Below are positions 44,003-49,147 of a DNA stretch of 49,147 bases, piece by piece. Both the position numbers and the translations under genes were made by a program. The first letter of the stretch is position 1, and each line of letters begins with the position of its first letter. Origin of the DNA: Clostridium sp. 28_12 (GTDB lineage Bacteria; Bacillota; Clostridia; TANB77; CAG-508); contig MNRR01000030.1 in NCBI GenBank assembly GCA_001916055.1, positions 1 to 49,147 on the forward strand, in the 5' to 3' direction. Under the pieces are notes generated by a model that saw only the letters and a program-made list of their open reading frames with translations, was not told the DNA's origin and made no database searches.

Positions 44003-44288
44003 ATTATATCTAAAAGATACAAAAAGTGAAATTATAAATATGAAACCAACAGAAGAAGGAAAAAAAGAACGAGAAAGAAGATTGAAAAAAAAGTGTATAA
44101 TGGAAATAAAAGGATTGCTTATGTTTGGATTAATAAATAATATTTATTTTTTGCCTGATGGAATTGGTATATATTTCTGGAAAATTCTGGAATGGATTTT
44201 AAGTAGTATAATATTAGTTACAATTATAGCAATAATAGAAAATAAAAAAATTGAAGATAAAGTAAAAAAACTAAATCAAATGGAATAG
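43995..44288 (+). CDS. Small membrane protein of unknown function
   Basis: About 97 residues if it starts at the ATG at 43995; ATG 44040 is equally possible, and neither has a good SD. A Lys/Arg/Glu-rich helix (K-K-E-R-E-R-R-L-K-K-K) is followed by two hydrophobic segments near residues 37-58 and 64-82 and a charged tail. Not recognised. It could be the tail of a gene whose 5' part was lost together with the ASCH 3' part. Confidence 0.5.
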   Translation: MIKLYLKDTKSEIINMKPTEEGKKERERRLKKKCIMEIKGLLMFGLINNIYFLPDGIGIYFWKILEWILSSIILVTIIAIIENKKIEDKVKKLNQME

Positions 44289-44324
44289 ACATATAATTTA
44301 TTCAAATAAATTTTCTAAAAAGTA

Positions 44325-44355
44325 TTGACTTAGAGTCAACTCAAAGTGCTATATA
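44325..44355 (+). promoter_or_regulatory. MerR-type promoter of the CMD-cupin gene
   Basis: TTGACT (44325-44330) and TATATA (44350-44355) are 19 bases apart, two more than optimal. The spacer is centred on the dyad ACTTAGAGT-CA-ACTCAAAGT (44328-44347, one mismatch pair). Long spacer plus central dyad is the mark of MerR-family activators, which untwist the DNA. No merR gene lies in the window. Confidence 0.75.
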
Positions 44356-44376
44356 TAGATTGAGGAGGGATTAAAC

Positions 44377-45114
44377 ATGAAAAAACAAACTGCAGGTAGA
44401 GAAAATTTAGGAGAATTAGCACCTAAATTTGCAGAATTAAATGATGATGTATTATTTGGAGAGGTATGGTCAAGAGAGGACAAAATGTCACTAAGAGATA
44501 GAAGTATTGCTACTATATCAGCATTGATGGCACAAGGATTGTTTCCTCAACTAAAATCACATTTTATACTAGGAAAAAAACATGGGGTAACAAAACAAGA
44601 GGCAATAGAAATTGTAACACAATTGGCATTTTATTGTGGATGGCCTAAAGCATGGAGTGCATTTGCATTAATAAAAGAAGTATATGGAGATGAAGCAACA
44701 AAAGAAGAACATGGAGGAGTTTTGGGACAAGGAGAGCCAAATGTGAATTTTGCACAATACTTTGTTGGAAATTCATATTTGAAGCCATTAGCCAAAACAG
44801 ATAATATGTTTATTGCAAATGTAACATTTGAACCAAGATGTAGAAACAATTGGCATATACACCATAGTAGCAATGGAGGAGGACAAATCCTAATTTGTGT
44901 TGACGGAGAAGGTTGGTATCAAGAAGAAGGAAAGGAAGCAAGAAGATTAAAACCAGGAGATGTTGTAACAATTCCAGCAAATGTAAAACATTGGCACGGG
45001 GCAACTGCAAAATCTTGGTTTAGCCATATAGCCATTGAAGTGCCAGGAGAAAATACTTCAAATGAATGGTGCGAAAAAGTATCAGATGAGGAATATAACA
45101 AATTACCAGAATAA
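44377..45114 (+). CDS. Carboxymuconolactone decarboxylase-cupin fusion protein
   Basis: A 245-residue protein. The N-terminal half (about 5-105) is a CMD/AhpD-like domain (R-D-R-S-I-A-T-I-S-A-L, then A-F-Y-C-G-W-P-K-A), but with a single Cys and so not the CxxC of AhpD peroxidase. The C-terminal half (about 130-235) is a cupin with W-H-I-H-H, G-E-G-W-Y-Q-E-E-G and H-W-H-G-A for a metal. Such fusions are often under MerR regulators that sense aldehydes or electrophiles, in line with the promoter here. Substrate unknown. SD GAGGAGGG. Confidence 0.88.
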   Translation: MKKQTAGRENLGELAPKFAELNDDVLFGEVWSREDKMSLRDRSIATISALMAQGLFPQLKSHFILGKKHGVTKQEAIEIVTQLAFYCGWPKAWSAFALIKEVYGDEATKEEHGGVLGQGEPNVNFAQYFVGNSYLKPLAKTDNMFIANVTFEPRCRNNWHIHHSSNGGGQILICVDGEGWYQEEGKEARRLKPGDVVTIPANVKHWHGATAKSWFSHIAIEVPGENTSNEWCEKVSDEEYNKLPE

Positions 45115-45135
45115 AAACATATCTAATAAAGATAA

Positions 45136-45168
45136 TAATTAAAGACAGCAATTAGCTGTCTTTAATTA
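45136..45168. terminator. Bidirectional terminator between CMD-cupin and C39 genes
   Basis: A perfect 14-bp stem TAATTAAAGACAGC / GCTGTCTTTAATTA with a 5-base loop between convergent genes. It includes the stop codon of the C39 gene. Confidence 0.88.
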
Positions 45169-45851
45169 TAGCTTTTTATGTATAAGGCTTTAGCAATATA
45201 AGGTGTTATTTCTTTAAACTTATACCAACCGGAGCTTTTATTATCGTTTTTACCGCCATTAGGGTTCGAAACATATACCATATCTTTGTCATCAGCAGCA
45301 AGTAAAACCATATAGTGAGAAGCGGTAGTCCAACGATTGGCATGTGGCTTGTGCCATACACAAATCAAAATAGGTCTGTTTGTTTGCAAGTGTTCTTGCA
45401 ATTTCTGCTGAGAGAAATGAGCTTTATCATAATAAAAATCAGTATTTTTTATATCAAATGTATTAGATAATTCTTTAGAAAGAGAGTTATATTCTAACTT
45501 TGGGTAATATTTTTGCCTTAAATCTTCTGGTGTGTATTGTTTATTATATCCACTCAAAATAATTGCAAGAGCTGTTATACCACAACCATTTTCGGCCATA
45601 GTGCCACCCCAATATTTATTATTGCTCCAAGGTGAATCGCCATTTTGTTTATATTCAATATAAGTCTTTTTATAATTTTCATTAGTTGTGAAAGTAGAAA
45701 AATAACCATCTGTATTTTGAGTTTTTTCTTGACCTATTCCAGAATAATTTTTATTTATATCTTGTTTAATTGTTTTTGATGACGAGTCTTTAAAAAATAA
45801 ATATATTATGACAAATATTATTAACAATAGCATTATTCTTTTTTTCTTCAT
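45162..45851 (-). CDS. Membrane-anchored C39-like cysteine peptidase
   Basis: A 229-residue protein with an N-terminal signal anchor (about residues 5-21), an Asn/Lys/Thr-rich linker and a papain-like C39_2 domain (about 75-220). The likely catalytic Cys is in E-N-G-C-G-I-T-A-L near residue 91, the His in A-S-H-Y-M-V-L near 182 and the third residue in V-S-N-P-N-G. It would act outside the membrane. It is alone, without a bacteriocin or ABC exporter. SD AAGGAGAAAA. Confidence 0.82.
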   Translation of the reverse strand: MKKKRIMLLLIIFVIIYLFFKDSSSKTIKQDINKNYSGIGQEKTQNTDGYFSTFTTNENYKKTYIEYKQNGDSPWSNNKYWGGTMAENGCGITALAIILSGYNKQYTPEDLRQKYYPKLEYNSLSKELSNTFDIKNTDFYYDKAHFSQQKLQEHLQTNRPILICVWHKPHANRWTTASHYMVLLAADDKDMVYVSNPNGGKNDNKSSGWYKFKEITPYIAKALYIKSYN

Positions 45852-46005
45852 TTGATTTTCTCCTTAATATTGGCTTGATTACATTATACAACTGAATTGG
45901 AGAATATGTTTTAAGAAATACTTAAACAATTATTAATATTTTCTTATGGCTAGTTATGATATATTTAATTTCTAATGAATATTAACTTAATAATGAGATA
46001 TAATA

Positions 46006-46060
46006 ATAGCATTCACTTCGCAAAAATGAAAATATTTACTTTTTGCGAAATGAATGTTAT
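46006..46060. other. Large imperfect palindrome in the gap before the bce-like module
   Basis: In the 312-base gap, 46006-46025 (begins ATAGCATTCACTTCGC) pairs with 46041-46060 (begins TTTTGCGAAATG) over 20 bp with two wobbles, around a 15-base loop. TATAAT boxes flank it on both sides (45999-46004 and 46058-46063). It has no T run. It could be a small-RNA hairpin, an operator or the remnant of a miniature element; I cannot decide. Confidence 0.55.
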
Positions 46061-46101
46061 AATATATTTGGCTCTTGAAATAAATAAAATCATGCTAAAC
46101 C

Positions 46102-46115
46102 TTACAGAAATGTAA
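46102..46115. promoter_or_regulatory. BceR-type operator upstream of the response regulator
   Basis: TTACA-GAAA-TGTAA fits the TNACA-N4-TGTAA box of BceR-like regulators. It sits about 24 bases before a TATAAT (46139-46144), so autoregulation is likely. The wider dyad AAACCTTACA/TGTAAGGTTT also looks like a terminator hairpin, but its match to the second box at 47879 favours an operator. Confidence 0.7.
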
Positions 46116-46163
46116 GGTTTCTTTTATAGAAAGTATGATATAATAGCAAAGGAGGAAAAATAA

Positions 46164-46844
46164 ATGCCAAAGATATTAATAATAGAAGATGATGAAAAAC
46201 TAAGAGAAGAATTAAAAATATTTCTAAACAAAAATGGATATAAAGCAACAACATTAACAACATTTGACAACACAATACAAGACATATTGCAAACAAATCC
46301 AGACTTAATATTATTAGATATAAATTTGCCAAATACAGATGGAGAATATATCTGTAAAGAAATTAGAAAGCAATCAAATATGCCAATAATTATTGTGACA
46401 AGTAGAGATAATGAATTAGATGAATTACTTTCAATAAATAATGGAGCAGATCACTATATTACAAAACCATTTAACATACAGATTTTACTTGCTAAAATAG
46501 GTTCATTATTAAGAAGAACAAATATGCAAGAAGTAAATGATAAAATAGATGCAAAAGATTTTATATTAAATACATCAAATAATACAATTGAAAAAGATGG
46601 AAAGATAATAGAATTAACTAAAAATGAATATAAAATTTTAAAATACCTAGTACAAAATAGAGAAAAAATAGTATCAAGAGAAGACATAATGGAATGTTTA
46701 TGGGAAAGTGAAAGTTTTATAGATGATAATACATTAACAGTTAATATTACTAGATTAAGAAATAAATTAGAAGAATTAGAATTAAAAGAACTATTAGAAA
46801 CCAAAAGAGGACAAGGGTATATTTTAAAAAGAGGAGCAAACTAA
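46164..46844 (+). CDS. OmpR-family response regulator, BceR-like
   Basis: A 226-residue regulator. The receiver domain has the acidic pair E-D-D at residues 8-10, the phosphorylated Asp52 in L-L-D-I-N-L-P and T-K-P-F near 101; the C-terminal winged helix (about 130-223) ends K-R-G-Q-G-Y-I-L-K. With a histidine kinase next and an ABC ATPase plus FtsX-type permease downstream it forms a bacitracin/peptide-stress module. SD AAAGGAGG. The kinase start follows its stop by one codon boundary. Confidence 0.93.
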   Translation: MPKILIIEDDEKLREELKIFLNKNGYKATTLTTFDNTIQDILQTNPDLILLDINLPNTDGEYICKEIRKQSNMPIIIVTSRDNELDELLSINNGADHYITKPFNIQILLAKIGSLLRRTNMQEVNDKIDAKDFILNTSNNTIEKDGKIIELTKNEYKILKYLVQNREKIVSREDIMECLWESESFIDDNTLTVNITRLRNKLEELELKELLETKRGQGYILKRGAN

Positions 46845-47043
46845 ATGAATTTTAAGTTATTTTTAAAAGAGAAAGCTATAACTATTTTATTATTACTATT
46901 TGGTATTATTACAATAGAGATATTCCTGATGGCATATAATGTAGGATTGTTTATAAAAATATATATTCCACATATAATAATGGGATTATATGTGGTTTCA
47001 ATAGCTATAGAATATTTTAAAAAGAAAAAATTTTATGACAATC

Positions 47044-47102
47044 TATCAAACATGCTGGAAGAGTTAGAAGAAGAATATTTAATTACAGAAATTATAAATA
47101 CT
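47044..47102 (+). repeat. 59-bp perfect inverted repeat, first copy
   Basis: This is native coding sequence of the kinase linker (M-L-E-E-L-E-E-E-Y-L-I-T-E). It is exactly reverse-complementary to 47519-47577 over 59 bases, with mismatches on both sides. Spacer 416 bases. Confidence 0.96.
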
Positions 47103-47518
47103 CCTGATTTTTTAGAAGGGAAAATATTAAAGAACACAATAGAAACAATTGATAAATCAATGTTAGAAAATGTAAACAAATACAAATATATGACAGAGGA
47201 CTATAAAGAATATATAGAATTATGGATACATGAAATAAAAATACCAATAGCAACCAGCAAAATGGTAATAGAAAATAATAAAAATGCAATAACCAAAAGT
47301 ATAGATGAAGAGCTAGATAAAGTGGAAAACTATATTGAACAAGCCTTATTTTATGCAAGAAGTAATACTGTAGAAAAAGATTATTATATAAGAAAAGTTG
47401 TTTTAAAAGAAATTGTAAATGAAAGCATTAAAAAGAATAAAAGTAGTTTAATACAAGAAAAGATTTCTATTAATATTCATAACTTAGATATAGAAGTTAA
47501 TACAGATAATAAATGGAT

Positions 47519-47577
47519 AGTATTTATAATTTCTGTAATTAAATATTCTTCTTCTAACTCTTCCAGCATGTTTGATA
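47519..47577 (-). repeat. 59-bp perfect inverted repeat, second copy
   Basis: The inverted copy sits where the kinase N box should be. It begins within codons that still fit the kinase (W-I-V-F-I) and then departs from the family. Confidence 0.96.
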
Positions 47578-47878
47578 AATCGAAATATATGCAAATCAAG
47601 GAAAAGAAAATGTAATTTTATATATTAAAGATAATGGAATAGGAATAAAACAAGGAGAAATTACAAGAGTTTTTGAAAAGGGATTAAAAGGGAAAAATGG
47701 AAGATTATCAAAAAAAAAATCAACAGGAATAGGTCTATATTTATGCAAAAAGTTATGTAATAAATTAGGAATAGGAATAGAGCTAAATTCAGTACAAAAT
47801 GAAGGAACAGAAATTAGGTTGGTATTTCCACAAAGTAGCTATGTTGAATTAAAGTAAAAAGAAACAATTATTGAAAAC

Positions 47879-47892
47879 TTACAAAAATGTAA
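47879..47892. promoter_or_regulatory. BceR-type operator upstream of the ABC transporter genes
   Basis: TTACA-AAAA-TGTAA, same form as the box at 46102. A TATAAT at 47937-47942 would place it near -63 of the transporter promoter. Transporter promoters of this kind are the main targets of BceR-like regulators. Confidence 0.72.
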
Positions 47893-47992
47893 GGAAACTG
47901 TAAGCTAAATCGATGGCAACTTACATCAAAATAACTTATAATAATTTTAAAGTCAGAAACAATTTGGACTTTAGGAAGGAATGAGATTAAAA

Positions 47993-48782
47993 ATGGAAAA
48001 AATATTAGAAGTAAAAAATATTGAAAAATACTATGGAAACAAATCAAATTTAACAAAAGCCATAGACAATATTAATTTTGATGTAAACAAAGGCGAATTT
48101 GTTGGAATTATGGGAGCAAGTTGTTGGAATTATGGGAGCAAGTGGTTCTGGAAAAACAACATTATTAAACTGCATTTCTACAATAGACAGAGTAACAGCA
48201 GGACACATAATCATAAATGGTGAAGACATCACAAAGCTAAAAGGAAATAATTTAAACAAATTTAGAAGAGAAGAACTAGGATTTATATTTCAAGACTTTA
48301 ACTTATTAGATACTTTAACAGCTTATGAAAATATAGCTTTAGCATTAACAATTCAAAAGGTAAAGGCAAATGAAATTGATAGAAGAGTAAACGAAATAGC
48401 AGGTAAATTAGGAATTAAAGAAATTCTTACAAAATATCCTTATCAAGTATCAGGTGGTCAAAAACAAAGAATTGCATCAGCAAGAGCTATTATAGCAAAT
48501 CCAAAATTAGTTTTAGCAGATGAACCAACAGGGGCATTAGATAGTAAAGCAGCAAGGCAACTATTAGAAAATTTTGAATTATTAAATCAAAAAATGAATG
48601 CTACAATTTTAATGGTAACACATGATGCATTTACAGCTTCTTATGCTAATCGAATTTTATTTATTAAAGATGGAAAAATCTTTAATGAGTTAATAAAAGG
48701 AAATGATACAAGAAAACAATTCTTTGAGAAGATAATTGAGGTGCAAACACTTCTTGGAGGTGATTTGAACGATGTTATTTAA
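47993..48782 (+). pseudogene. BceA-like ABC transporter ATPase gene with frameshifting duplication
   Basis: The ATG at 47993 (SD GGAAGGA) opens L-E-V-K-N-I-E-K-Y-Y-G and runs to I-M-G-A-S just before Walker A. A 22-bp tandem duplication (48099-48142) then shifts the frame, which stops at 48223. The correct frame resumes in the second unit with G-S-G-K-T-T-L-L-N-C and continues intact: Q-V-S-G-G-Q-K-Q-R signature, L-A-D-E-P-T-G-A-L-D Walker B, end at 48782. Removing one unit restores a normal ATPase of about 255 residues. It overlaps the permease start by 11 bases. Confidence 0.88.
48099..48142 (+). repeat. 22-bp perfect tandem duplication in the ATPase gene
   Basis: Two exact units that begin TTGTTGGAATTATGGG and end GAGCAAG (48099-48120 and 48121-48142). 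As 22 is not a multiple of three, the duplication breaks the frame; loss of one unit by slippage would repair it. Confidence 0.97.
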
Positions 48783-49147
48783 ATTATCTATAAGAAATAT
48801 GAAAAAAAGCTTCAAAGATTATGCAATTTATTTTTTAACATTAGTATTAGGTGTGGCAATATTTTATATGTTTAACTCAATAGATAGTCAACAGGCAATG
48901 CTAAAAGTATCAGAATCTACAAGAGATATTATAAAACTTATGATTTCATTGCTTGGATATGTGTCAGTATTTGTAGCAGTAGTATTGGGATTACTAATTG
49001 TATATGCAAATAACTTTTTAATTAATCGAAGAAAAAAAGAATTTGGAATATATATGACACTAGGAATGGGAAAAAGACAAATTTCAAAAATAATACTTAT
49101 GGAGACTATATTAGTAGGAATTATATCACTAATTGTAGGATTAATTA
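48772..49147 (+). CDS. BceB-like ABC permease, 3' end beyond the window
   Basis: ATG 48772 with SD GGAGGTG, 125 codons to the window edge. The start L-F-K-L-S-I-R-N-M-K-K-S-F-K-D-Y and two membrane segments followed by R-R-K-K-E-F-G-I-Y-M-T-L-G-M are the FtsX-type repeat of BceB permeases. The full protein should have ten membrane segments and a large extracellular domain. It would take up or sense antimicrobial peptides with the ATPase before it. Confidence 0.9.
   Translation, partial: MLFKLSIRNMKKSFKDYAIYFLTLVLGVAIFYMFNSIDSQQAMLKVSESTRDIIKLMISLLGYVSVFVAVVLGLLIVYANNFLINRRKKEFGIYMTLGMGKRQISKIILMETILVGIISLIVGLI

Larger units (their letters stand above)
46845..47857 (+). pseudogene. BceS-like sensor histidine kinase gene, broken by an inverted duplication
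   Basis: The intact part (to about 47526) has two membrane segments with almost no extracellular loop, as in intramembrane-sensing kinases, and the H-box W-I-H-E-I-K-I-P near residue 129. The ATPase then should show its N box, but instead an inverted copy of 47044-47102 is present (47519-47577) and the frame stops at 47615. The rest of the ATPase domain lies in another frame from about 47584 to TAA 47857, with D-N-G-I-G-I, a G-box S-T-G-I-G-L-Y-L and a normal end. The N box is missing, so the kinase cannot work as written. Confidence 0.85.

Noticed and set aside
46097..46126. Intrinsic terminator upstream of the response regulator
   Set aside because: The hairpin fits one, but its core matches TNACA-N4-TGTAA and recurs before the transporter genes, so an operator is the better reading.
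1..49147. tRNA, rRNA or tmRNA genes
   Set aside because: I looked for T-arm sequences of the GGTTCRA type with a matching stem and found none that folds.

Overview
The window reads as chromosome of an uncultured low-GC Firmicute of the Clostridia, probably a gut commensal. GC looks near 30 percent, arginine is almost always AGA, Shine-Dalgarno sites are strong (AAGGAGG type), promoters are classic TTGACA-N17-TATAAT, and many genes end in intrinsic terminators. Supporting genes are ftsEX with M23 hydrolases, an LexA of the Gram-positive type, a BceRSAB-like module and a DUF285 (BspA-like) surface protein. No rRNA, tRNA, CRISPR array, transposase or phage block was seen.

Layout. 1-2.6 kb: end of a DUF285 repeat protein, then a split glycosyltransferase pair (PssD/PssE, i.e. 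Alg14/Alg13-like). 2.7-8.8 kb: a cell-envelope operon ftsE-ftsX-two EnvC-like M23 proteins-ctpA-pgsA. 8.8-19.8 kb: mostly core genes, each with its own promoter or terminator (greA, lexA, a GH18/SH3 spore-type hydrolase, PBP1A, cysS, argS), with a divergent P-loop kinase and a 36-codon gene between cysS and argS. 19.9-24.5 kb: an accessory stretch with a KilA-N protein, deoD, a small alarmone synthetase, an MBL hydrolase and a zeta-toxin-like pair. 24.6-34.4 kb: rny, dinB, a MecA-like class B PBP, dgt-like, Ham1-like, copZ-copA and DUF3021. 34.7-45.9 kb: class I aldolase, mntP, DUF362, NERD, an Ogt-Tag fusion, a flavodiiron protein, a low-molecular-weight phosphatase, VOC, MYG1, MazG-like, a CMD-cupin protein and a C39 protease. 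46.1 kb to the end: a two-component/ABC peptide-stress module cut by the window end.

Two themes stand out. First, regulation can be read directly. dinB and the KilA-N gene share nearly the same promoter, with an AAAC-N4-GTTT dyad in the same position against the -10 box (candidate LexA operator). The CMD-cupin gene has a 19-bp-spacer promoter with a dyad, as MerR regulators use. The bce module carries two TTACA-N4-TGTAA boxes.

Second, there is an unusual load of lesions, nearly all in accessory genes. A 99-bp perfect inverted repeat joins a broken zeta toxin to the 5' end of rny. A 59-bp perfect inverted repeat wrecks the histidine kinase. A 22-bp tandem duplication breaks the Walker A region of the ABC ATPase. 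Single-base frameshifts lie in the zeta toxin, an ASCH gene, an unnamed ORF and upstream of the alarmone synthetase, and two +1 frameshifts lie in MYG1, both at CGG codons in the sequence CGGAGAA. CGG is otherwise almost absent from the window. The repeat lengths 59 and 99 equal k-mer sizes of a common metagenome assembler, so artefact must be excluded before any biology is built on the repeats. Most core genes are free of indels, which points to real decay, phase variation or recoding for at least some of the frameshifts.
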